This document shows, in pieces, positions 11,613-22,800 of a stretch of 64,000 bases of DNA. The first letter of the stretch is position 1; each line of letters begins with the position of its first letter. Position numbers and translations under genes: made by a program. The DNA is from Todiramphus chloris collaris (lineage: Eukaryota > Chordata > Aves > Coraciiformes > Alcedinidae). The DNA lies in the NCBI GenBank assembly GCA_025345505.1, contig JANVCC010009967.1, positions 155,832 to 219,831 on the forward strand. The letters run 5' to 3'. A model generated the notes under the pieces. It did not search any database and was not told where the DNA came from. It saw only the letters and a list, made by a program, of their open reading frames with translations.

Positions 11613-12309
11613 CATATGACAGCTGAAGTGAGTGGCCTTTTAGCTCTCACCATGAGGCAGCTCAGGCAGCTGCACAGCACCAAGTTCCAGTAATGACATC
11701 ATTGACCAACCACAGATCGGTGGATGAGCCCAAATTCAATTCTCCCAGGACAGCCACCGCCCTGCATGCCAGGCAGCTTACCTCTTGAGCAGGGAAGCTT
11801 TTCAGGCTTAGGAGATACCAGTTGTTTATCTTAAATAGGTAAGTTTTAAATGGAATGTATCAGTGAGATACATTCCATGTGGTGTGACTGATGCTGTTTG
11901 CTTGTCTGGACATACTTAGTGTGAGCAGCTTGATTGGCTGAAGCCCTGGGCCACAAGCTGTAAATTGACAGTTAAAAAACTTAGAAACTTTGCAAATCTT
12001 GCTGAATGGAATAAAGGTTCATTCCAAGTCAATTCTAACTTGGTTTTCCCTGGTGCATTTCCTCCGTGCAGTATGTAATAGAGTGAACCTTGCCACTGAG
12101 CTCTGTTAAGTAGCACTTTCACCAATTCTTTAAGTGATCAAAAGCACTCATCCACGTCACAGGCCGTGAACCATGACCCCATGGCACTGAGTGGTGCCTG
12201 ACAGCCTTTCTGATCCCCAGGGCTGTGCTGGGCAGCACTCAGGTGAGTTTGCATGGTGTGTGTTGTGGGAATGAGTGGAGGATGATGTCTCTCAATGCAC
12301 ATCTTGAGC
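11613..12309. other. Intergenic stretch between genes A and B
   Basis: No gene was recognised. The only structure is a perfect inverted repeat: TGGAATGTATC at 11851-11861 and GATACATTCCA at 11867-11877 around a 5-base loop. The rest reads as unique sequence without long open frames. Confidence 0.5.
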
Positions 12310-12935
12310 AGGAGTGTGTTCTGTGCCAAGTCTGTGGTTAGCTGGCAGATAAATGGAGGTAAACAAAGAAGGAGCTGAAGGACTTATGAAATACTGCTTA
12401 GGAATTTAGCTAGGCACTATTAGTGCACATAATGAGGAGACTATCTGTGAAGAGTCTGACGTAGTTAATCTGGGAACTTTTAATCAAGAATCGGCCATTC
12501 TTGAAGAAGAGACACCCTGGAAAACATATAAACCAAACAGACTTAAGAGATTATATTTGTTTTATGTAGTTTTGTATTGTCAGCTAAACAACAATTAGTG
12601 CTATTCTTAGGTGAAGAATCTTCATGATAGTAATAAAAATAATGCCCATTAGTCAAAAAGACCCTTGCCCAGGTGAAGACCCTTCCCCTGAGCATATATT
12701 GCAGTGGAAGTATGGAGTCAGAAGCACTATAATTGTATGTAAATTGCTAACCAATCACTGTAAAGAGGGTGGGCTTGGAAATGACTAACTTTGTAATAAA
12801 TATAGCACAGAGAGTTTCATTTGGTGTACTTGATTTGTGGGAAACCACTGAGCACCCACAGCTTGTGGAACCCTGAAATAAATAAGCAACATCTCTCCTG
12901 AGAGTGTGAGAACCAGACTTACTGCACACCAGGCC
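12310..12935 (+). mobile_element. Probable solo LTR of an endogenous retrovirus (fossil)
   Basis: An AT-rich block ends with the signature of avian retroviral LTRs: AATAAATA at about 12795, a second AATAAATAAG at about 12877, GCAACATCTCTCCTGAGAG and GTGTGAGAACCAGAC. No internal coding region or second LTR was seen near it, so it would be a solo LTR. Both borders are uncertain and no clear target duplication was found; family and age cannot be fixed by eye. It lies just beyond the poly(A) signal of gene B. Confidence 0.45.
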
Positions 12936-13049
12936 ACAAATCTTCTTTTTTGGCCAACACTGTGGCCAGAACTGAGGGACCTGTGTGCTCTTAGCTCCTT
13001 TGTATCCCCTGTGCCAGGTCACACCTGGAAGAAAAGTAAGGATTGAGAT

Positions 13050-13889
13050 CATCACCACCACGGCCAGCACAGTCTTTATTGGTGAGACATACAACAGAGC
13101 CGTGGAGTCAGTCCTGGCTTTGAGGCCCCTTGCCCTTGAGCAGCAAAGGCAGAACCAGTCTCCATGGTGCAGCAGCCCCTGCGGGAAACACATCCAGGAT
13201 ACCTATGTTGACCCACTTCAACCTGGGACTGGAATGGTGGACCCAGGCAGGCTAGTGAAGGAGCATCTCCAGACCTGGCAGGTCTTTGGCATCTGGATCA
13301 GCATCAGGAAGATGGAGCTACAGGAAGGGATTGTGTGGGGTGGAAAGGATCAGGACAGCCCTACAGGACTGTGGATTGTCCCTGCCTGGGCTCTTGTTGG
13401 CCCCGAGCTTCACACTTCTCTCAAAATAGGAGAGGTAATCTGTGCCTCTGAGTCCTGGGGATCTTACAGTGGTTTGATGTTCCCCTGGCAAAACACAGTT
13501 TGGGTGTTGGAGCTACCACACCTTCCCTGGAGCTTCCCGAAGGGACATGGGAACCTGGATGGGACAACTGGTTCTCTTCATCCCTGGCGCAGACAGGTCA
13601 AGTCCTGGTGCCTCTGCTCTGGTCTGCATACTTGGTCTATGATTCCAGATAAGTTCCTGCACAAACTGTGGTCAAAGGGTCGTGTTCCAGCTTCAGAACC
13701 TGACCACAATTTGGAGACAGTCCAACCTGTGCTCTCTAGGTACAGAGGGCTCTTGGAGTGGCTTGTCAGGGGAGTAAAGCATCATGGGGCTGTGCACACC
13801 CCTCTTGTCTCCTCTGGTTTCCACTGTTACTGATGGAGGGCTTTCAAGAGTGTCAATGTCCTGTCCAGAGATGGGTTGTGGCCATGACT
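13050..13889 (-). other. 3' UTR of gene B
   Basis: Downstream of the gene B stop, the - strand has CCAATAAAGACTGTGCTGG with the AATAAA at 13078-13073, similar to the poly(A) block of gene A (TCAATAAAGGCTTGTGG). The UTR would be about 830 bases. It contains one copy (about 13500-13740) of a direct repeat whose other copy lies in a gene B intron at 15311-15561. A long open frame on the + strand across this stretch has no recognisable product and is taken as chance. Confidence 0.55.
13500..13740 (+). repeat. Direct repeat, copy 1 (gene B 3' UTR)
   Basis: About 240 bases match 15311-15561 closely, including GGAGCTTCCCGAAGGGACAT, GGGACAACTGGTTCTCTTCA and GACCACAATTTGGAGACAGT. An 11-base length difference lies in the middle. 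Confidence 0.85.
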
Positions 13890-16800
13890 CTACTTGAAGT
13901 TCCCATAGGTTTCAAATGAATTCAGGTAACTGAGGGCTAGTTCGTAGCAGAGCCCATACTGCTCCTGTGGACAGAAAGGTGCACATGAGAACCTGGTACA
14001 CCAACACCTGCAGTGGAAGGACAGTCTACAGTGCCAACAGCTTCCTGAGCAAGCCACATAGGTATAGCCCACTCTCCTCTGCCCAATTGCAACCCAGCTT
14101 GCCCCACTGAGGAATCACAGGCTTGTGTTCCGGTAGCTACCCCAACACTGTAGTCAGCTAGTCCTGGGAGGACAGCCAATGTCTATGGCTTGAAGCGTCT
14201 GCTGCTCACTCCCATCTGGGGTGCTCGATGGCCTCTAGCATGCAGGCTATGTGGTGAGATGTGTGCAGGACAGGGACTTGAGCATCCACCAGTGCAGCCC
14301 CCCTGTTGAGTAGGTCAGGTGGACCAGAAAGTGGCAGCTCAGCCTTCAGGATGCTTCAGTGCCCATCTGGTTCTGCAGAACCTGCCTCAGTGGGTGGGTA
14401 CATCCCACTGGCAGAAAACAGGCTATGTCTCTTGCTCTGATGTTGCCATCCCAGCACCTACCACGTCTTCAATCAGTTGTCTCCTCCGCCTCTTCAGCAC
14501 CCTCACAGCCTGGGACACATTCACTAGCCCCTCACTTTGGATCTGCTCACACAGGAAACCAGCAGCACAGAAGATCCCACTCCGGCTGGCACCATCCCTG
14601 GAGAGGAGAGCAAGGCAATAGGATCAGCTGGCAGGGATGAGCATCAGAGGTGTCTGACTAGACAGACAAGCAGGCTCTCAGGATGATCTTGTCCACAGAT
14701 CCTGCATCCAGCCAGCCTCCATGGGGAAGCCTTCTTCCCTGAACACAGCTCAGTTCACATCCTTATGTCCACCCAAGATGGAGCTATCACCCAAGTTCAC
14801 TGATGCAGCATGGGCTGAGCCAGCTCTGTGCCACAGCTGATCCTTTGAGAGACATCACTCACCAGCAGGTAACAAGGATATGTCCATCTTGGTTCTGCCG
14901 ATGGTGTGTCTCCACCTTCCCTAGCAGGCTGATGATGGTGGCAGGGTGTGGGGGAAGATGCTGCTGAATGGGCCAGTCCTGCAGTTGCCAGAAACGGACT
15001 TCCAGCGCAGACTTCTTGGGCTAGTGGGAAGAAAAACAGTGGGTTGGACAGAGAAGAAACCTTTTGGTTTAGACATGCACACTGGATTGAGGGAGCAGCT
15101 TCACAGTGGGATGCCCCAGTCACAGACTTTGCCCTTCTCCTTTGAGTGTTTTGAGACCAGCAGAGGGACAGAGCACAAGGTAAGAGCTAAGCACCAGATG
15201 CAGCTCAGACTGATGCCAGTCAAGGGTCCAGCTACGTGTAATAGCTGTCTCCATCCAACAGCCACCACCAAGATGCACAAACTCTATCCACAGCTGCTGT
15301 TAGAAACTCCAATTGGTGTCGGAGTTACCCCACCTTCCCTGGAGCTTCCCGAAGGGACATGGGAACCTGGATGGGACAACTGGTTCTCTTCATCCCTGGC
15401 ACAGCTTCCTGAGCAAGTTAAAGTCCTGGTGCCTCTGCTCTGGTCTGCATACTTGGTCTGTGATTCCAGGTAAGTTCCTGCACAAACTGTGGTCAAAGGG
15501 TCGTGTTCTAGCTTCAGAACCTGACCACAATTTGGAGACAGTCCAACCTGTGCTCTCTAGGCACAAATGTACCTCTGCCTTGTACCACTGCCTGCAGCCT
15601 CACACACTTGGGACTAACCTCTCTGCAAGGTGAAAGGCACTGCTCTGGCCAGGACCCTTCCTGGACCCATCAGATCCTTCTGACTGTTGTGTCCTCTGCC
15701 ATCCCTATCTGTGTCTTTGACCCTGAATCAAAGCCTGATGATGCTGGAGCCTGGCCAGTTCTCGTAGCTCTTGCAAAGGCTGCACTCAAAGGACTTTGCC
15801 ATCTCTGTGCAAAGAGCCCACCTGCTGCCTGTTCGTGAGGGCAAGTGTCCACGCTGTGAAGCCAACTCCAGGCTCCTCTGAGATCAGATGAACATCGAAA
15901 CGGCCATAGGCAGCTTCACCCTGGGTGGGCCAGAACTCCACGTATGTCTGGGAGGGGAAGGAGACACATGTGATCACACACAGCCCCATCTTGTATGTCT
16001 GGCAGAGCTCTGCACCTCACATGGGTGTACTCATACCAGCCCCTCACCCATAAACCACATCATGCACATGGGCCCTCTGCCTGCCATTTGCTGGGGACCA
16101 TTTGCTGGGGACCATTTGCTGGTGCTGCATCCAGAAGAGTAACACTCCTGGATGCAGGTCAGTTGGACAGGGGTAAGCAAAACCTGAGGGATGCTCCCAT
16201 GCTGTTAAACTGGGGACAACCCACTGCTGCAATTCCATGGTATGGGGGCTGTCCTCAGGGCCCTCCCAGGTGGACCCCACCAGCTTGCAGTGGGCTCCTG
16301 CAGCAAGCAGGGCTCTCATGAGAAGAGCTGTGTGGTTTGTGGAAAGCACACTCCTGGGCACCACGGAGAGCTGGGAGAAGGGAGGGTTGTGCGTGTGCTG
16401 CTGACCTTGTCCAGCTCCTGGAGCTGGTTCAGCACAACCACCGATGTGCAGGTGTAATCCCAGATCAGAGCCCAGAAATCCACCAGCGTGGTGGCAAAAG
16501 GCAGCTGAGTGATGATGAGTCTGTCCTCCTCGGTGTATGTCTGCAAAACACAGTGGAGCGTGGGGAAGGAAAAAGTCACGCAATCCACCCCCTGACAGCC
16601 CCTCCAACAGCGGGGACGGCTCCCTGCCTCCCCACAGCCAGGGCTCTGAAGGCCCAGGGCAGAGCCGGAGGATACGCAGGGCACCCAGCCCTGCTCAGAG
16701 CAGGCTTCCACCCCACTGTTCTCTCAGCTCCTCACAAATAGGCTCTGCTCCCAGCAGGCAAAAGCCAGCAGCTTTGGCAGCCTGCTGTGCTGCCAGTGCA

Positions 16801-19800
16801 GTGGGGCTTAGGCTGATCACGGGAGCCATCTCCTGGCAGAAGAGATGGAAAATAGTTACTGTGAGGAAGCCCCAGGGCTGGGACACCTCAAACCAGGGTG
16901 GCATGGTCTACTCCTGCCTTAGGCAGTGGTGCCCAGGAGGATCTCTGCTGCTCTCAGCAGCTCCCACTCCCCCACGGGGGCTGGATCCTTACATCGACAA
17001 ACACGGCGTTGATGTAACCTGGTGAGCCATCTGCATTCAGTGAGGACATCAGGATGGGCCTGAAGCAATCCGCTATGGAGGTAAGGGGTAGAGAGAGATA
17101 TGATAAGCCAAACTTTTCCCCACACAGAGGCACAGAGTTTTCCTGAAAGCGGTTGGGTCAGTGTGGCTTCCTGTATCACAGATTATTGAAGCTTGGATGA
17201 ACTGGCACCACCAGCCCCATGGCCATGACAGCTCCGGGCTGCCTGACACACAATGTCCAAAACCCCATGGGCAGAGGAACAAGTGAACTGCAGGTCCACC
17301 CTCCTCATTGCTCCCTGATGCCTCATCTAGGCTCCTCCACTGAGAAAGATCAGACCCAGGGACATGTTTATGCCAAGTGTACCCCATAAATGTATGCCTC
17401 CAGCAAGGTCAGAAGGAAGCAGGGATGAGGTCTTGTTCCTACGGAGGTACCAGCCTGATTTATAATTAACAACCAGAAACTGACAACTGGACCTAGGAGA
17501 GAACCTCCCAGTGGCATGGTGCTGGGGACAGAATCAACTGGGCAGCATCATCTTCTCATGCTGCTCTCAGGTGCTGGGTTTCAGGGCAAGGGATTGCTCC
17601 ACCCTGCAGTGGTACCTGGCAGGATCTCTGGCTTGCGATTCTTGGGCTGGTTGCTGGGTTTCTCTGCTTCTCTGCATGGCAGGAGCTCGAAGAACTCGGA
17701 AAACTTCTGCAGGGCCTGTAGGGATGATTCAGGCGAGGAAGTCCTGCTTGTCAGCTGCTCCCCTCTTCACACACTCCAGAGAAATGCTCCTCCATCTCCA
17801 ACTCACAGATGGGGAGGGAAGCAATAGTGGGGAGGCACCACAGACCCACCCCTGCAGCACTAGACCTAGTGCACCAGATCCTTGTGGTACCTTGAACTCC
17901 TTCTCAATGACCTTGTCGTGTCTCAAGGTCTCAGATTCTTGAAGGGAGCAGACATGGCGGGTGATGCTCTCCACTGGTACCCTGGTGCTGCCACAGAGCA
18001 AGCCTTCAAGCAGTGCCTCATACAAGAAGATGTACTGCTCCTGCATGAGAGCATGTGTCAGCTGCACAGTCTGGAGCAGCTTCATGAGGAGACCTGGGAC
18101 TCCAGACCACCAGATCAATGGCATTGACCTGTGCCAGGAATGAGCCATGTCCAGCATTCATTTTCCTGCTGTGGGGCGCTGAGGCCAGACACCTCTCAGT
18201 GCAGGCAGCCCTGCTCTGAGAAACAGCCAGCCCTTGCAACAACCTAGACAAGACCATCTTTACCCTCAGATCAGACCCCTGGTCTGGGGAAGGAAGCCCA
18301 GAAAAATAGTGAGCTAGTTAGTCCTACAAGCCTGCAAGACAGCCCTTTACACCAGTATGACTGGTTCTTATGCATGCTGCTGGAACCCCAGAGGGTCTTG
18401 GGGGAAACCTGGATCCTGACTCGGTTTGGACACAGCACTGAAAACAAGGTCTCCTGCAGACCACCTGGCAGTTCCAGTCCCTGTGGCTGGACTATGAACA
18501 GTATGGCCAATGTGGCTTTGCATGACACATCCCTGGGAAGGGTGGGAAACAGATGTGCAGCCTGAAACCATGCAGAGAGCAGGTAAGTCTCCTCACCTTA
18601 GTCTGCACCATGCTGACGCGCTGTTCCCGCAGCTTCTGCACACAGTGAAACACATCCACCTTCCCCTCAGCCTTACCCATCTTCAGGAGGAAGTCCAAGG
18701 CGATGAAGGTGCCTGTACGCCCGATCCCTGCGCTGAGGACACAGAAAACTGAGGGCTAGTGCTGCCCTGGCCAGCTTTGCTCCGACACCCAAGGGCTCCC
18801 AGCCCAGTACCTGCAGTGCACCAGCACGGGTCCAGAAGCAGCTTCCAAACCCCTCTTGTTCACCACCTCCACTAACCACAGGAGCTGAGCAGGGTTTCTG
18901 GGGACCCCATGGTCTGGCCACAGAAGGTACTGGAATTGTTCCACCACTCTTGGGAGAGCACATCCTGCCTGCAAAGAGGGAGACGTGGCTGGGATCAGGG
19001 ACCAACCTGGAAACTGGCGCAAAGTAATTTCATGCCAACACATAGGGATCTGTGGAGAAAACTGCTTTGGGGGGCTACTGGCACACAGTGTTCCCCCCAG
19101 CACCCCCACTGCAATGCCTGTTCCACTACAGTTCAACAAACAGCAAAGGCCACATTCACCCAGCACATAACTCACTCTGTTCTCTGCTTCCCCATGCTGC
19201 GAACAATGAACTCAGAGCAGTAAATGCAGAGGGAAAAAAAATTTAAACCATAGTTTAGAGTGTTTCTATAGTCATTTAAAAGCCCTGGCTTCCCCAGAAA
19301 AGGTATTTCCTAAGGCTGGTATTGCACTGATGTGAATGTAGTCACTTCTGTTAACACCCTATCATGTATTTTTCCCTAACTGTCACATTGACTTGGCCTG
19401 AACTAATTAACTTCTATGTCGCACCATCAGGTGCTTTACCTTTCAGATAGGCAAGACAGAAAAAACAAGAACACGCATAACTGTGATTTCTTTATATTGA
19501 ATCTGTTTTCCCCTCCTTGCACCTCCTTATTATTCGAGGTTTATTCAGCAGAGATTCCTGTCTTCAGAAATGCCATTATGTAAGTTATCTTAAACTGTAA
19601 ATTATCTGCTCAGGTTTAGGAGCTGTAAGTGACCACAAAGTGAAGCCTTTGCAACTTGTCCCAGGTGACACAAGAACACCTGTCCCATCATCCTGGATGT
19701 ACGGAGATGTCATTTTATACCCTTTAACTGCTTTCACACACTCTGTCATGACCTCATCCAAGGCCTAAAGGATGCACAATCTGCCCATGTGCAATATCAG

Positions 19801-22800
19801 TTCAGGCTCAGCTGGGGTGACCACTGGAGCTGACTGTGCCTTTGCTGGCACAGAAACCTGGGGCTGATGCTCTGGCACGGCATGCAGTGATAACAACTCT
19901 GCCTTGCTAGTGCTGCAGACCATGCAGTCTTCCCAACAGAGCCTCTTGTCTGACAGCTCCCACCAGCTGCTGAAACCCCAAAGCATCCTGCATTCCCATC
20001 TCAGCTACACACCAGGCTTACCTTCTGCAGAGAGAAGATGCGTGTGACAAGGCCTGTGATGGTCCTGGTGTTATTAAGTGTCACAGTGAAGTCCCCATAG
20101 ACCTGCTCCTGCTCTGGCCAGTACTGCTCGCACTTGATCTGTCAACAGCAGCGAGACCACTAAGCACTAGCAAATGCACGAGGTGAGTGTTGCAAGCCAG
20201 CAGTGGTGTGGAGCTGCTCTCTGCCCTCACTGACAGCTGCACTGGGAGCAAAGCAAAGCAAGCCAGGCAAGGAAGCCTGGGATCTGGGGAGGTCCAAGCT
20301 GAGCACTGGCTGAGATGGTTTCCATACCTTGTTCTGCTCCACTAAGCCCGTCAGCATCACAATGACTGAGGTCTTCTCCTGCCAGATCATCTGCCAAAAA
20401 TCCACCACTGTCCCAAGCAAGGGGCCTTGGGGAGGAAGAGGAGAGCCCTTTGACACTGTCCAAACTGTGGGGGTGTAGCTGCTCCCAGGCACAACTCAGA
20501 TATTTCAAAAAGCAGCCCTGAGCTTCCCTCTGCCCAGTAACCAATACTGCACAGCGTGGGCACAGTAGCACCTGGCAGGGGGTGCTGGGCACCTTGGCTT
20601 CACCACCCATGTTAGAAACTGGGACAAGGAAGAGTAAGGGCAGGTGACCCTAGGATACATCAGGGATTCATTGCTGCTTTAGGGCCTTCCCATCCAGGCT
20701 CTTAAGATGACCATAAGCTGCTCCCACATTTAGGGCCCTGTTGCCTGAAGAGCATTTCTGCAGCTTTGCAAAGAGAGGAGACCTCATTGCAAGCTGCACA
20801 GAGCAGACTAATCGATACCAGCTTTGCACTGTTGGAAGGTGCCCATCTCCAAGGGCACTGAGTGCAGACATGTCAGGCATTTGCAGGTTTGTTCCTGTCA
20901 CGCTATCCACCAAAGGGAACAAACTAGACTTGTGGGTGGAAGAACCATGTCCTCAGCCTGGGCAGCACAGGGACCAGCTCCAGCTGGCCACAGACAAACT
21001 GCCACTGAGGCCTTCTATGCCCTGTAGCACCTGTAACTACCATCTAAGACAGAAGCCCAAGAGGTGCAGGACCCTGGACTGAGCCATTAACAGCTCCTAG
21101 GCTGCTGTCCCAGTTCCCCACTTGACAAAGTTCTCAGGGCAGCAACTGGTGTCTCCTGAGCATGAGGTTTGGAAGCACCCACCTTGAGCTGCAATGAAGA
21201 AGCGTGGGCTCCGGTAGCTCTGTGGGGGAGAGGTTCAAACAGCTCAGATCGCATGGCTTAAACATTTAACAGGAACTAAAATAAAGGACCCATCTCCACA
21301 GGCAGCAGAGCCCAGAGCCCTCAGCACAATGTGTCCCACAGCACCACTCCCAGACAGAGTGGGTACCCAGGGCTGCATCTCAGCTCCTGTCCCCTCACTC
21401 AGGTCCCTGTTTGCTAGAGGTAAGAATTGATCGCACACCCAGAGTACTCTGGGCAGCTCATAGAGAACGCATGGAAAGGGACATCCCAATATCTGCCAGC
21501 CCTTTAGGGCAGCAAATGGCAGACCTCTGGGCCACCCAAGCAAGGAGGTCTGTCCTCACCCAGCACAGCCAGGCAGCTTTCCTACCCAGCCTAGGCACCT
21601 CTACCCAGCCCATTGCTCACATCCACGTAGCTGGCATTGATGTAGTCATTGCCTGTGTCAGAAGGCTGCAGCACCACACGGCAGTGATCATCTGAAAGAG
21701 AGGGGAGGTGGGAGTTGGTGAACTGTCTCTTTGGGGCAGCAGTGAAGTGACTGTTTAAGACGGGGAATGTGATGAAGGAAAGTGCGGAGCCATCTGCTCC
21801 CTCCTCAGCAGCACTCCAGGCCTCAGGACATGTTCAGAGGTAAAGAGCAGCTAATGAGACAAAAGGCACAGCAGGAAATTTAGTGTTCTTAGGAAAGACT
21901 ATTAATGCAACGGCCAAATGTTCACACCATGTGGGGCCCAGAGGAGCTTTAAGTTTTGACAGAAACTGGGTCACTCCACTTTCCACCAAATAGCCACCTG
22001 TGGAAGGGGCATGGCAGTGTTCAGCAATGACTAACATCAGGAATACCGTGATGAGTGATTAGGCTTGCTAGGAGATTTGAGGAGAAGAACAAGGATTCTC
22101 TGACTGGATATAAAACAATGGGGCCAACATGATGATTTTGGAAAATCTCTCTGGGTTTCAGTTGCCACAGAGGATGAGATGAGGAGTGTAGCATTGCTGA
22201 AGAGCTGGAGAAGCACCTACACCAGCCCAACACCCTGTACTGCCCAACCACTTCCAAGTGCCTGTGCCAACCCCTGGAGATCTCTGCTTACATGGGATGA
22301 TGCTCTTGTAGCGGTTCTTGCTCTGGTTACACAGCTCAGTCCCAGCATTGCAGGGATGTGACAAAGTGGAGGACAGTTGCTGCAGAGAAAGAAGACAAGC
22401 CCACTCTGCATTGGCACATGTTCTGGGGCTGGACAAGGACAACTGCATCACACACCCAGCGAAGGGGTGAGGGTTGGGTGGACAGTGCAGCCGTGTGGGA
22501 AAGTTAAACCAGACCTGATACTCTTTCAGACGCCCAGCATCTTGTCTGTCTACAGAGTCATCCTCTGCCTCCTCTGCCTCTATTTCTGCCCTCTTAAACT
22601 TCTTCAGACTCTCCAGCAATTCCTCCACTGGGATCTCTGTGTTCAGCTTACACATACCTGCACAGACCATGAGGGCAGGAGTTTAGCATGCACATGATCG
22701 CTGACCCTGGATCTCTGCACCTGGGCCCGAGCTGTCATTGAAGTTGTCAGGACCCCACCAAACCCTAGACTGTCCCTCGCCATGAAGATTCCTATCTCCT

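Larger units (their letters stand above)
13890..17715 (-). other. Degenerate phosphatase domain D2 of gene B
   Basis: Seven exons (17715 to 13890) encode a second PTP fold: [39 protein letters not shown], and [13 protein letters not shown]. The phosphotyrosine-loop Tyr is missing (PKNRKPEIL), the WPD loop is replaced by LQDWPIQQ, and the P-loop has Thr instead of His before Cys1250 (VTCWDGASR, Arg1256 kept). This is the usual pattern of a D2 with a structural or regulatory rather than catalytic job. SRSGIFCA and CEQIQ resemble type IIB D2 domains (GGRSGTFCA, CEMI). Confidence 0.85.

Noticed and set aside
12985-13833. 282-residue open frame on the + strand
   Set aside because: It overlaps the probable 3' UTR of gene B and one copy of a direct repeat, has no recognisable domain, and no start or splice context.
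16695-16904. Possible extra D2 exon between 16993 and 16540 of gene B
   Set aside because: Joining exon 17072-16993 directly to 16540-16406 keeps the phase and the family spacing; the intervening frame does not resemble a phosphatase.
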